64,000 nucleotides of DNA. Source: Mycobacterium noviomagense (GTDB lineage: Bacteria > Actinomycetota > Actinomycetes > Mycobacteriales > Mycobacteriaceae). A program made the translations under genes and the position numbers. The stretch spans positions 3,472,001-3,536,000 of the forward strand of contig NZ_AP022583.1 of the NCBI RefSeq assembly GCF_010731635.1. The letters run 5' to 3'. Shown in pieces: positions 25,995-37,305 of the stretch (position 1 is the stretch's first letter; each line of letters opens with the position of its first letter). Under the pieces are notes generated by a model. That model made no database searches and was not told the DNA's origin. It saw only the letters and a list, made by a program, of their open reading frames with translations.

Positions 25995-26510
25995 ATGCCT
26001 GCAGATTTGACTGATCGAGCACACGTTGGGGGTGCGGCAGCGAAGGATATTCGGCCAGTTGATCTCGATGCCGTGGACCGCAAAATCTTGAGTCTGCTCC
26101 ACGCCGATGCCCGGATCACCAACAGCGCGCTCGCGGAGAAGCTGGGTCTCGCCCCGTCGACCTGTCACGGCCGGGTTCGACGTTTGCTGGAGCTCGGTGT
26201 GATCCGCGGGTTTTACACCGACCTGGATCCAGTCGCCATTGGGTTGCCGTTGCAGGCGATGATCGCGGTCAACCTGCAATCCCATGCCCGCGGCAAGATC
26301 CGCAGCTTCATCCAGCAGATCCGGCGCAAGCCGCAGGTGATGGACGTCTATTTCTTGGCCGGCCCCGACGATTTCATCCTGCACGTCGCGGCCCGCGACA
26401 CCGAAGACCTGCGGTCGTTCGTAGTGGAGAACCTCAATGCCGATGCCGACGTCGCGGGCACCCAGACATCACTGATCTTCGAGCATCTACGCGGGGGAGC
26501 GCCGATCTAG
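25995..26510 (+). CDS. aldR: Lrp/AsnC-family regulator AldR
   Basis: A 171-residue regulator. The helix-turn-helix spans about residues 45-65 (NSALAEKLGLAPSTCHGRVRR), given as NSALAEKLGLAPS and CHGRVRRL, and a RAM ligand-binding domain follows (DVYFLAGPDDFILHVAARD). It matches Rv2779c, which binds the ald promoter and switches with alanine. Leaderless start at ATG 25995. Confidence 0.94.
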   Translation: MPADLTDRAHVGGAAAKDIRPVDLDAVDRKILSLLHADARITNSALAEKLGLAPSTCHGRVRRLLELGVIRGFYTDLDPVAIGLPLQAMIAVNLQSHARGKIRSFIQQIRRKPQVMDVYFLAGPDDFILHVAARDTEDLRSFVVENLNADADVAGTQTSLIFEHLRGGAPI

Positions 26511-26592
26511 AGGATGTGAAAGTCGACCGCGGCTTCAGAATGGTCGTTAACGTAAAGGCTGTCTGTAGCTTGGCTCAACTGGAAGCGGGTTC

Positions 26593-26817
26593 ATGCTCAA
26601 CTTGCTCGAACGCGTGTTGAACTTTCAGCTCACGGTCGTCGAACTCGCCTGCGGCGCACTGCTATTGGGTGCGCCGTACCTCGCGGTCGGCATTGTCTGG
26701 GCCAGCACCCACACCGCTTACTTGGAACAACTGCAGGGTCTGCGGCTGATGGTCTCCCTATTCGGATCAATCGCGCTGTGGCCGGCACTCGCGTTCGGCG
26801 GCGTCTGCCTGACCTAA
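26593..26817 (+). CDS. small membrane protein A
   Basis: A 74-residue protein with two hydrophobic segments (ACGALLLGAPYLAVGIVWA and LMVSLFGSIALWPALAFGGV) around a short hydrophilic loop. It looks related to the next gene product (26834): both have LLGAPYL/LLGAIPYL, a charged loop and a SIALWPAL/LISWPVLL second helix. Probably co-transcribed with it. Function unknown. Confidence 0.7.
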   Translation: MLNLLERVLNFQLTVVELACGALLLGAPYLAVGIVWASTHTAYLEQLQGLRLMVSLFGSIALWPALAFGGVCLT

Positions 26818-26833
26818 TCGGCGAGGACTCCTG

Positions 26834-27124
26834 ATGCCCATGCACGGTTCGCCCGACCACGACCTCCCCCATCCCGGGCAGACGCCCTATCTGCTCACGA
26901 TGTTGCGTCGCCTGGTGAACTCTCAAGTCAGTATCGGCGCCTTGCTCGAGATGGGTTTGCTAGGTGCGATCCCCTATCTGGTGGTCGGCGCGATCGTCGC
27001 CGGCGCGCACGATGAGGGACTGCGTCAAGCGCAGGTCGAGCAGGGGCACGACGCATTGGTGACCTTAGTGGCGGCACTCATTTCGTGGCCGGTATTGCTG
27101 TTCTCTCACTCCTGCGCGACGTGA
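26834..27124 (+). CDS. small membrane protein B (paralogue of A)
   Basis: A 96-residue protein whose second half mirrors the preceding gene product: LLEMGLLGAIPYLVVGAIVAG, an Gln/Glu-rich loop, then VTLVAALISWPVLLF, giving two membrane helices. An extra N-terminal cytosolic stretch contains HDLPHPGQTPYL. It starts 17 bp after gene A ends. Tandem duplication is likely; they may form a heteromer. No family recognised. Confidence 0.7.
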   Translation: MPMHGSPDHDLPHPGQTPYLLTMLRRLVNSQVSIGALLEMGLLGAIPYLVVGAIVAGAHDEGLRQAQVEQGHDALVTLVAALISWPVLLFSHSCAT

Positions 27125-27178
27125 GGCGGTAGGCGCTGAGCGGCAGCGCACGTGTACACCGGCGATAACCAACATCGC

Positions 27179-27184
27179 TACAAT
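27179..27184 (+). promoter_or_regulatory. -10 hexamer TACAAT of the WXG effector operon
   Basis: TACAAT is a good -10. Transcription from about 27191 would put GGGAGGTGAG (27201-27210) in the leader and favour ATG 27214 over ATG 27196. Confidence 0.5.
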
Positions 27185-27213
27185 CCGCCGTAGTCATGGT
27201 GGGAGGTGAGCTG

Positions 27214-27519
27214 ATGGCAGCGGAGTTTGTCAACGTCGACCCGGTGGCGGTGGCGGCGGGCAGCACCCACCTGGAAGCCTCGGTGGGCGACGCCGCGCTT
27301 GCCTTCATCGTTCACGAGGACCAGCTGGCTGATGCCGCGCCGGGCTGGATCGGCGAGTCGGCTAAGGCGCTGTCGGAAGTGATGGCGCGCTGGGAGACCC
27401 GTCACACCGAGCACAAGCGCCGTGTCGGTGGGCTGTCGTACCACATGGCCACGGCGGGGACAGCCTTCAGCGCCAACGAGGGACACAGCGCGCAGGAATT
27501 TTCGGCGCTCGAGCCGTGA
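27214..27519 (+). CDS. WXG100-like small protein, partner of the large WXG protein
   Basis: A 101-residue helical protein with a W-x-G turn (APGWIGESAKAL, about residues 44-55) and heptad-like helices on both sides, as in WXG100 or ESX-associated proteins (resembling Rv2798c in place and size). ATG 27214 has a strong ribosome binding site; its stop overlaps the next start (GTGA), so the two products are made together. Likely it pairs with the N-terminal WXG domain of the next protein for type VII export. Confidence 0.75.
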   Translation: MAAEFVNVDPVAVAAGSTHLEASVGDAALAFIVHEDQLADAAPGWIGESAKALSEVMARWETRHTEHKRRVGGLSYHMATAGTAFSANEGHSAQEFSALEP

Positions 27520-28676
27520 GCGACCTGACTCCCGACGACGTGCGTCGGTGGGACGCCGCCGCGGTGCTGAAGGTATTCCAGGTCGCCACCAACCGGGCAA
27601 CGACCCTGGGCGTGTTCGGGGAGAACGTGGGCCAGACGGGTCAGCTGCTTGCCGAGTGGCAGGGCGAGGCGGGTTCGGCGTTTCACAGCAGCCTGGGCAG
27701 GCTGCGCACCGATATCGACAAAGACGGCCACGAGTCGACGCACGTGGCCGCCGCGGTGGGCACGGCCTCGGCGGACGTACAAACCTGCAAGGCAATGATG
27801 AGTGCGATCGATGAGAGCGCCAAGACACTGGGCTTCACCATCACCGAGGAATGGAAGGTTACCGGTGGGCCGGAGGAAGCTGAGCTACAGCGCCAGATGC
27901 TTCAAACCGATCTCGACACGGTGAAGGTCAAGGCGCACACCACCGACCACGAACTTGCCACCGCGATGCGCGCCGCCGTCGGCGACGGCGAGCTCGGTAC
28001 CGACGGTGGCGCTGGCGCCAACTCTCCGCCGCGCAAGCAGACCGGTGAGCAGCCGACCGCGAACGGTACGGCCCAAAGCGCTGGAGCCGACGGTGGCGCT
28101 GCGCGATTGCCGTCAACTCCGACGCCGGCAACGGCCGACCACCCCGGCGAGGGTTCCGGGCTCGCCGTGACGAAGGGGGATGTGGCGATCGGGGGTGCGG
28201 GTGCGGTGGCCGGTGGTACCGCCGAGGGTGTGCGTCAGACGACGCTCAAGGCGATCAACGAATCCCCTGGCACGGGGCCCGGTAAGGCTGATCCCGGCCT
28301 GTTGAAGTGGTTTGAGAATCCAAAGGTCGGCGGATTCGAACTGAAGGGATTCTCGCGCATCGGCGGGGTGGTTGGTGCGGCCAGCGCTGTACCCGCGGTC
28401 ATGTCCGACATCCATGACGGAAACTCGGTGGCCGAGGCCGTCACCCGCGAGGGCGCAGGTGTCGCCGCCGGGCTGTGGGCTGGCGCGGAGACGGGTGCGC
28501 TGATCGGTTCGGCGTTTCCCGGGGCAGGGACCGCGGTTGGTCTGGTGGTCGGCGCCGGTGCCGGAGCAGTCGCCGCCTTCGTGGCATCTAAGGGGGTCGA
28601 AGCGGCGTGGCATCCGGTCGCGGATGCGGTCGGTACTGCGGTGCACGGCGTGGAGTCGATCTTTAGTCTCGGGTAA
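27516..28676 (+). CDS. WXG-domain large protein with C-terminal glycine zipper; putative type VII secreted effector
   Basis: A 386-residue protein. Residues about 1-110 form a helical WXG domain (AEWQGEAGSAFHSSL holds W-x-G). A Pro/Thr/Ala-rich linker covers about 160-215, and the C-terminal third is hydrophobic and rich in glycine. From residue 315 Gly recurs every fourth residue five times (G-VAA-G-LWA-G-AET-G-ALI-G), then again in GLVVGAGAGAVAAF. Such glycine zippers insert into membranes in pore-forming toxins, including LXG toxins of Firmicutes. It lacks a Sec signal. It resembles Rv2797c in gene order; toxicity is my inference. Confidence 0.7.
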   Translation: MSDLTPDDVRRWDAAAVLKVFQVATNRATTLGVFGENVGQTGQLLAEWQGEAGSAFHSSLGRLRTDIDKDGHESTHVAAAVGTASADVQTCKAMMSAIDESAKTLGFTITEEWKVTGGPEEAELQRQMLQTDLDTVKVKAHTTDHELATAMRAAVGDGELGTDGGAGANSPPRKQTGEQPTANGTAQSAGADGGAARLPSTPTPATADHPGEGSGLAVTKGDVAIGGAGAVAGGTAEGVRQTTLKAINESPGTGPGKADPGLLKWFENPKVGGFELKGFSRIGGVVGAASAVPAVMSDIHDGNSVAEAVTREGAGVAAGLWAGAETGALIGSAFPGAGTAVGLVVGAGAGAVAAFVASKGVEAAWHPVADAVGTAVHGVESIFSLG

Positions 28677-28686
28677 GGCGACGGCG

Positions 28687-29247
28687 ATGCGATTCGATGA
28701 GTACACAGAGAAGCATGGCCTCGCTGTCTCACCGGTCGACGAGTTCGCCGGTTTCATCGTTGAGGTGGGGGTACCGCCGGGCTGGGAGCCCTTTGATTCG
28801 GCCCCCGGTGTGCGAGTGTGGGCGTGGCGCGACGATCCGTGCATCGACGTGTTTTGTGCCAACGCGGTGTTGACAATGCATCGCGTGAAGGCTCCCCTGA
28901 ACCCCGCTGAAGTGTTCGCGATGCTGGCCGAGCAGCAGTTGCAGTCGGCGCCGGGATGTCATGAGGTACGCCGCGAAATGAGCCCGGGCGGTGAATCTGT
29001 CGGGGTTCAGGCATTACTCGCAATGCAGATCACTCATGAGCTCGGCACCATCGACAGCGCGTCACAGTCCCGGATCATCACGGCTGGCCATGAGACGCTG
29101 ATCGCGCAACTGACGGTAACCGCGCGACACGATTCACCCGTCGACCGGTCACATGTCCGGCTGACCGTCCGGAGGGGTGCCGCGGCCGGTCCAGCGCCGT
29201 CCGGTCACCAACGCGCCCCGGTAATCGCAACGCGAGATGATCACTGA
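28687..29247 (+). CDS. LpqN/LpqT-family domain protein without signal peptide
   Basis: A 186-residue protein with the single-domain fold pattern of the Lpp-LpqN family: EVGVPPGWEPF near residue 40, then alternating strands and a helix (NPAEVFAMLAEQQL). Family members in mycobacteria include LpqN, LpqT and LppV, usually lipoproteins; this one has no signal peptide or lipobox, so it stays inside. Located next to WXG genes, it might act as a chaperone or adaptor for secretion. Its stop overlaps the next gene by 1 bp. Confidence 0.65.
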   Translation: MRFDEYTEKHGLAVSPVDEFAGFIVEVGVPPGWEPFDSAPGVRVWAWRDDPCIDVFCANAVLTMHRVKAPLNPAEVFAMLAEQQLQSAPGCHEVRREMSPGGESVGVQALLAMQITHELGTIDSASQSRIITAGHETLIAQLTVTARHDSPVDRSHVRLTVRRGAAAGPAPSGHQRAPVIATRDDH

Positions 29248-29978
29248 TGGCCGGCGGCAGGAGGAAAAGCCGTCGGAGGCCCGTGCTCCGTTACGCCTTC
29301 GGCGGCGCCCTGTGCCTGTTGGCGGGCATCAATGTGCTGATTGGGTCGCCTTGGTACCTATGCCTCGGCATTGCTGTGACCGGCGGCATCATCCTCGTCG
29401 GGCAGCGCCGAATTTTCCGTGCCGCGGTCAGCCGCTCCGGGAACGAGATTATCTGCCGCTACATTCCCTGGTTTGAGGGCAACGCGTACGGCGCGCTAGT
29501 GCTGGTTCCCCTCATGGGGGTCGCCGCTGTTGCGGCGGGGTTCGCACCCGGCAATCCGGGGTGGCTACGGCCGGTCGGCATCATCATCTTGGGTGTGACC
29601 CCGCTGACCGTCTACGGCATCGTTCGGATGTGGCGTCGATGTCTTCTCCGTATCACCCCGTCGACCCTGATTTTCCGTTTGGCCGAGCGCGGTAGTCAAT
29701 TGACCGAAATCCGCCGTGAGCTGGTCGAGTCGGTCGAGCCCAAGCTCACCCCGCAGCCGGTGAGTGGTCAGTGGTTGCAAGTCGCAATCACCTACCGCTC
29801 GGTGGAGGTGGGCGGTGACACCAGCAAGACGGTGGTACTCGGCCTGCGACTGACGGTTCAACCGATGAACCTTCTCAACGCACTCTTGGTCTGGAAAGAC
29901 GGCGTCTACGAAAACCCAAGCGAGTTATTAGATCGGGTCGAACTCGTGCTTAGAGGCCGCTCAATGGCCGGCGTGTGA
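29247..29978 (+). CDS. four-helix membrane protein, candidate immunity protein
   Basis: A 243-residue protein with a basic start, two membrane helices (about residues 15-55), two more (about 80-130) and a C-terminal soluble domain of about 110 residues, consistent with a PH-like or beta-rich domain. Codirectional and overlapping the LpqN-like gene. A membrane protein at the end of a secreted-effector operon commonly protects the producer. I assign no biochemical function. Confidence 0.7.
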   Translation: MAGGRRKSRRRPVLRYAFGGALCLLAGINVLIGSPWYLCLGIAVTGGIILVGQRRIFRAAVSRSGNEIICRYIPWFEGNAYGALVLVPLMGVAAVAAGFAPGNPGWLRPVGIIILGVTPLTVYGIVRMWRRCLLRITPSTLIFRLAERGSQLTEIRRELVESVEPKLTPQPVSGQWLQVAITYRSVEVGGDTSKTVVLGLRLTVQPMNLLNALLVWKDGVYENPSELLDRVELVLRGRSMAGV

Positions 29979-29991
29979 CCGCGTCACGCGG
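29979..29991 (+). terminator. hairpin between convergent genes
   Basis: CCGCG-TCA-CGCGG forms a perfect 5-bp stem with a 3-nt loop between the membrane gene stop and the DUF222 gene on the other strand. There is no strong U tract, so intrinsic termination is uncertain. Confidence 0.35.
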
Positions 29992-30055
29992 CCGGTTTCG
30001 CCCTTTGAGGGCATGGTTCGGGAATCACCTTTCGCACTGACCCTGCTGAGTACCG

Positions 30056-32772
<2,717 letters not shown>

Positions 32773-32776
<4 letters not shown>

Positions 32777-33228
32777 GCAAAACTCTTCTGGTTGTTCACC
32801 ACACGCCGTCGCCCGCCACGCGTGAACTGCTCGAGGCCGTACTCGCCGGCGCCAACGACCCGGACATCGAAGGCGTCGACGTGGTGGTCCGCCCGGCGCT
32901 GGCCGCCACCGTCCCGGACATGCTCGAGGCCGACGGCTACCTTTTCGGGACTACTGCCAACCTCGGGTACATGTCGGGAGCGCTCAAGCACTTCTTTGAC
33001 ACCGTCTACTACCCGAGCCTCGACCACGTCGCGGGCCGGCCGTACGGCCTGTGGGTGCACGGCAACAACGACACCGTCGGCGCCGCAACGGCTGTCGAAA
33101 AAGTGGCCACCGGACTGTCGCTGACCAAAGCCGCCGACGTACTGGAAGTCGTCGGCGGCATCGACGCCGCGGTGCGTGAGCGGGCCTATGAGCTGGGCGG
33201 CACGCTGGCCGCCACACTGATGGAGTGA
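32773..33228 (+). CDS. flavodoxin/NADPH-dependent FMN reductase-like protein (Rv2771c-like)
   Basis: A 151-residue flavodoxin-fold protein: N-terminal LLVVHHTPSPATREL as phosphate-binding loop, GTTANLGYMSGALKHFFD around residues 58-75, and GLWVHGNNDT. It probably binds FMN and acts as a small oxidoreductase. Overlaps the upstream gene by 4 bp. Confidence 0.8.
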
Positions 33229-33237
33229 CGGAGCCAC

Positions 33238-36200
33238 ATGACGCTGCTGATCGCCAACCGCGGCGAGATTGCACTTCGAATCATCCGCACCGCAATAGAA
33301 CTGGGCATCGACACCGCCGCGATATACGCCGAGGACGACGCCGACAGCCCGCATGTGCACGCGGCCGACGAAGCGATCGGCTTGCCGGGCGCCGGCCCCG
33401 CCGCGTACTTGGATCATGCCGCGGTCCTGGCGGCAGCCAAAAAGTCCGGGGCCTCAATGATCCATCCAGGCTACGGATTCCTCAGCGAGGACGCCGCATT
33501 CGCGCGGGCCTGCGCCGCCGCGGGATACCGGTTTGTCGGCCCCGATGCCGACCTGCTCGAGCTGTTCGGTGACAAGTCCGCGGCCCGCCGCGCTGCGATC
33601 GACGCGGGGGTGCCGGTGCTGGCCGCGACCGACGGGCCCAGCAGCCTCGAAGACGTTCACGCGTTTTTCGCCATACACGGCGGCGCGATCATGATCAAAG
33701 CGCTTGGCGGTGGTGGAGGCCGTGGGCTTCGGGTAGTCCGCAGCGCAGACCAGATCGACGATGCCTACCGCCACTGCGCCGCCGAAGCGCAACTCGGATT
33801 CGGCAAGCGCGCCGTCTTCGCCGAGGCATTGTTCGACGACGCACGCCACATCGAGGTGCAGATCGTCGCCACCGGGCCGCATGCTCTCGCGCTCGGCGAC
33901 CGCGACTGCAGCGTCCAGCGGCGCTACCAGAAGCTCGTCGAAATCGCGCCTGCACAAGCACTTTCAGACGAGACGCGCCGCGCCCTCCACGAAAACGCAG
34001 CGCGGCTGTTTGGCCAGCTCAACTACCGCGGGCTGGCCACCGTCGAATTCCTGGTTGCCGGCGATCGTTTCGTGTTCCTCGAAGTCAATCCACGAATCCA
34101 AGTGGAGCACACCGTCACAGAAGAGGTCACGGGGATCGACCTGGTGGCGACCCAACTCGCCATCGCCGACGGCGCCGCGTTCGAGCAGCTGGGTCTTCCC
34201 GCCGGAATCACCGCTCACGGCACAGATGTCACGGGCGAGCCAGGGTTGGCGCGGGGAATCGCGATCCAGACCCGCGTGAATATGGAGACGATCGACACTG
34301 ACGGATCGGTGATACCGACCGCGGGCACCCTGACCGCATTCACGCCACCCAGCGGCCCCGGGGTGCGCGTCGACACCTACGGCCGGCCCGGGCTCACTCC
34401 CAGTCCGCGCTACGACTCACTGCTGGCCAAAGTGATCACCCATGTGCACGGGACGTCGTTTCCGGCGGTCCTGCGCAAGGCGCGAACAGCGCTGGCCGAC
34501 TTCAGCATCGAGGGCATCGGAACCAACAGCTCGCTGCTGCGAGAAATCCTGTCCACCAACGACATTCAATCCGGCGCTGTCACGACAGGCTTTCTCGACG
34601 CCAAGCTTCCCGAGTTGGCAGCTACCGCGATGGCCCGCCAATCGGAGATTCGAGTTATCACGCCCGAGCTGTATCCGGGTGAAGGAGTGCTGCGCGCACC
34701 GATGGCCGGCACCGTGATCGAGGTCGCGCCCGAAGGCGCCGAATTTGCTGCGGGCGGGCCGGTGGCGGTGCTGGAGGCGATGAAGATGCAGCACGCGCTC
34801 GCCGCGCCGGACGCCCTCCGCACTGTTCGTAACCTCGTGATGCCCGGGCAGGTCGTCGGAACCGGTGATCCGTTGGTGGTATTCAGTCGCACCGGCGCGG
34901 ATACCGACGCCAGCACGGCCGCCGAACAGGACCTGGACCGGCCACGGGCCGACCTCGACGAGGTGCGGCACCGACACCTCCTCACCCTCGACGAAGCGCG
35001 ACCCGAGGCAGTAACCAAGCGGCACAAACAAAACCGCCGCACCGCGCGGGAGAACATCGCCGATCTGGTCGACCCGGGCAGCTTCGTCGAGTACGGCGCG
35101 CTCGCGATCGCCGCGCAGCGCAGCCGCCGCTCGGAAGAAGACCTGATCGCCAACACGCCCGCCGACGGGCTTGTCGCAGGCCTTGCGACCATCGGCGGGG
35201 CTGAGGCGGTGGTGTTCTCCTACGACTACACGGTGCTCGCGGGCACGCAGGGCATGCGCAACCACGCCAAAACCGATCGGGTCTTGGAGCTGGCCGCACG
35301 CAAGCGGGTGCCGGTGGTGCTGTTCGCCGAAGGCGGCGGAGGACGCCCGGGTGACACCGACCTCGGCAACATCGCCGGGCTCGACGTGCCGACCTTCCGC
35401 ACGCTGGCTGCGCTGAACGGCCAAGTGCCGCTGGTGTCGATCGTGTCCGGGCGCTGCTTCGCCGGCAACGCCGCGCTGGCCGGAGTGTGCGACGTGGTCA
35501 TCGCGACCCCCGACGCCAACATCGGCATGGGCGGACCGGCGATGATCGAAGGTGGTGGGCTTGGCGTGTACCGGCCCGAGGACATCGGCCCAATCGACGT
35601 GCAGCGACGCAACGGCGTGGTCAGCCTGGTCGCCCATGATGAAGCGCACGCGGTGTCGCTGGCGAAGCAGTACCTGTCGTATTTCCAAGGCAGCATTGGG
35701 GATTGGGAGGCCCCTGATCCGCGGCTCGCCCGCCATGTGGTGCCGGAGAATCGGCTGCGTGCTTACGACGTCCACCGGGTAATCGAATCAGTCGTGGACG
35801 TCGGCTCCGTCCTCGAGCTGCGCCCCGACTACGGGGTCGGCGTGGTGACCGCGCTGGTCCGGGTCGAGGGTGTGGCATATGGGTTGGTAGCCAACAGCAG
35901 TCACCATCTGGGCGGAGCCATCGACGCCGAGGCCGCCGACAAGACCGCGGATTTTTTCAACCTGTGCCAATCATCGGGTCTGCCGATCATCTCGCTGTGC
36001 GACACACCGGGATTCATGGTGGGCCCCGACGCGGAGAAGGAAGCAGCCGTCCGGCGGTTCGGCCGCCTGTTCGTCGTTGGCGCGCGACTGACCGTGCCGC
36101 TCGGAATGATCGTCGTGCGCAAGGGATATGGGCTGGGTGCAATGGCCATGGCGGGCGGGTCATTCCATGCGCCGGACTTCACCGTTGCCTGGCCGACCGG

Positions 36201-36423
36201 CGAGATCGGCGGAATGGGGCTGGAAGGCGCGGTGCGGCTCGGTTTCCGCAAGGAGCTGGCCGCCGTCGCTGACCCGGCCGAGCGGCAACAGCTGTTCGAG
36301 AAACTGGTCGAGGCGGCCTATCAGCACGGCAAAGCGCTGACCTCGGCCACGACCTTCGAACTCGATGACGTCATCGATCCCGCCGACTCCCGGGCGTGGA
36401 TCACCCGGTTAGCCCGTCGCTGA
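33238..36423 (+). CDS. single-chain long-chain acyl-CoA carboxylase (BC-BCCP-CT fusion)
   Basis: A 1061-residue biotin enzyme containing all activities in one chain. Biotin carboxylase covers about 1-450 (NRGEIALRIIRTA, ATP-grasp loop KALGGGGGRG, EVNPRIQVEHTVTEE). Biotinyl domain: Lys516 in VLEAMKMQHA. Carboxyltransferase is about 560-1061 (NIGMGGPAMIEGGGLG; CDTPGFMVGPDAEKE; YGLGAMAMAGGSF). The architecture is that of LCC from M. avium subsp. paratuberculosis, which carboxylates CoA esters of varied chain length. M. tuberculosis uses separate subunits instead. It heads a run of acyl-CoA metabolism genes. Confidence 0.92.
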   Translation: MTLLIANRGEIALRIIRTAIELGIDTAAIYAEDDADSPHVHAADEAIGLPGAGPAAYLDHAAVLAAAKKSGASMIHPGYGFLSEDAAFARACAAAGYRFVGPDADLLELFGDKSAARRAAIDAGVPVLAATDGPSSLEDVHAFFAIHGGAIMIKALGGGGGRGLRVVRSADQIDDAYRHCAAEAQLGFGKRAVFAEALFDDARHIEVQIVATGPHALALGDRDCSVQRRYQKLVEIAPAQALSDETRRALHENAARLFGQLNYRGLATVEFLVAGDRFVFLEVNPRIQVEHTVTEEVTGIDLVATQLAIADGAAFEQLGLPAGITAHGTDVTGEPGLARGIAIQTRVNMETIDTDGSVIPTAGTLTAFTPPSGPGVRVDTYGRPGLTPSPRYDSLLAKVITHVHGTSFPAVLRKARTALADFSIEGIGTNSSLLREILSTNDIQSGAVTTGFLDAKLPELAATAMARQSEIRVITPELYPGEGVLRAPMAGTVIEVAPEGAEFAAGGPVAVLEAMKMQHALAAPDALRTVRNLVMPGQVVGTGDPLVVFSRTGADTDASTAAEQDLDRPRADLDEVRHRHLLTLDEARPEAVTKRHKQNRRTARENIADLVDPGSFVEYGALAIAAQRSRRSEEDLIANTPADGLVAGLATIGGAEAVVFSYDYTVLAGTQGMRNHAKTDRVLELAARKRVPVVLFAEGGGGRPGDTDLGNIAGLDVPTFRTLAALNGQVPLVSIVSGRCFAGNAALAGVCDVVIATPDANIGMGGPAMIEGGGLGVYRPEDIGPIDVQRRNGVVSLVAHDEAHAVSLAKQYLSYFQGSIGDWEAPDPRLARHVVPENRLRAYDVHRVIESVVDVGSVLELRPDYGVGVVTALVRVEGVAYGLVANSSHHLGGAIDAEAADKTADFFNLCQSSGLPIISLCDTPGFMVGPDAEKEAAVRRFGRLFVVGARLTVPLGMIVVRKGYGLGAMAMAGGSFHAPDFTVAWPTGEIGGMGLEGAVRLGFRKELAAVADPAERQQLFEKLVEAAYQHGKALTSATTFELDDVIDPADSRAWITRLARR

Positions 36424-36435
36424 AAGGACTCAACG

Positions 36436-37257
36436 GTGAAAGTCGACCAGAAGATTGCCATCGTCACCGGCGGTGGCGGCGGCATCGGGGGCGCACTGGC
36501 CACGAGACTGGCGCGCGAAGGCGCGCGGGTCGTCGTCGCCGACCTGGACGCCAAAGCCGCGGATGCGGTCGCCGAACAAGTCAACACCCAGCGGTCCGGT
36601 GCCGCGGTCAGTACGGGCGCCGACGTATCCGACACCGCCGAGATCCAGCGGCTGATCAAGCTCGCGGAAACGGAATTCGGCCCCGTCGATATGTATTTCG
36701 CCAACGCCGGCATCACCGGCGCCGCCGGCCTCGACGTCAGCGAAAACGATTGGGACCGAAGCCTCGACGTCAACCTGCGCGCACACATCCGTGCCGCGCA
36801 ATTGCTCGTGCCCGGCTGGGCGGAGCGCGGCGAGGGCTACTTCGTCAGCACCGCGTCGGCGGCCGGCTTGCTTACCCAACTGGGCTCGGCCACCTACTCG
36901 GTCACCAAGCACGCGGCGGTCGGCTTCGCCGAGTGGCTCAACGTCACCTACGGCGACAAGGGAGTCCAGGTGAGCTGTCTGTGTCCCATGGGGGTGAACA
37001 CCAAACTGCTCTACTCCGGCGAACAGTCGGGCGATCCGCTGGGCGATCTCGCCACCCGCGCGGTCACCACCGCAGGTGCCGTGCTGGAGCCGGAAGCCGT
37101 CGCCTACAGCGTGCTGGCGGCCATCGAGGAGGAGCGGTTTTTGATCCTTCCCCATCCGGAAGTGCTGGACATGTACCGTCAAAAGGCCGCCGACTATGAC
37201 CGCTGGCTGCGCGGTATGCGCCGCTACCAGCGCAGCCTGTTAGGAGACACGCGATGA
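36436..37257 (+). CDS. short-chain dehydrogenase/reductase
   Basis: A 273-residue classical SDR with TGGGGGIGGALA (cofactor), Asp after strand 2 (VVADLDAKAAD) pointing to NAD(H), NAG in FANAGITG, and YSVTK as catalytic Tyr/Lys. The C-terminal region (LPHPEVLDMYRQKAADYDRWL) is typical of mycobacterial SDRs near acyl-CoA genes. Start GTG 36436 with AAAGGA upstream. Probably acts on a beta-hydroxyacyl-CoA or related alcohol. Confidence 0.88.
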   Translation: MKVDQKIAIVTGGGGGIGGALATRLAREGARVVVADLDAKAADAVAEQVNTQRSGAAVSTGADVSDTAEIQRLIKLAETEFGPVDMYFANAGITGAAGLDVSENDWDRSLDVNLRAHIRAAQLLVPGWAERGEGYFVSTASAAGLLTQLGSATYSVTKHAAVGFAEWLNVTYGDKGVQVSCLCPMGVNTKLLYSGEQSGDPLGDLATRAVTTAGAVLEPEAVAYSVLAAIEEERFLILPHPEVLDMYRQKAADYDRWLRGMRRYQRSLLGDTR

Positions 37258-37305
37258 CCGCGCTGTCGACGATGCAGAGCGAAGCGATGAGGAGGAGCAG
37301 CGCAC
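37257..37305 (+). repeat. MIRU-like interspersed repeat, copy 1
   Basis: Between the two SDR genes, CGATGCAGAGC and CGATGAGGAGGAGC occur 6-7 bp apart, the core of mycobacterial interspersed repetitive units. The upstream TGA stop overlaps the left end and the AGGAGGAG at the right end supplies the ribosome binding site for the next ATG (37306). A longer relative is at 44994-45068. Confidence 0.65.

Noticed and set aside
34417..35775. 452-codon minus-strand frame opposite the acyl-CoA carboxylase
   Set aside because: Shadow of the carboxylase frame; no start signal and no recognised domain.
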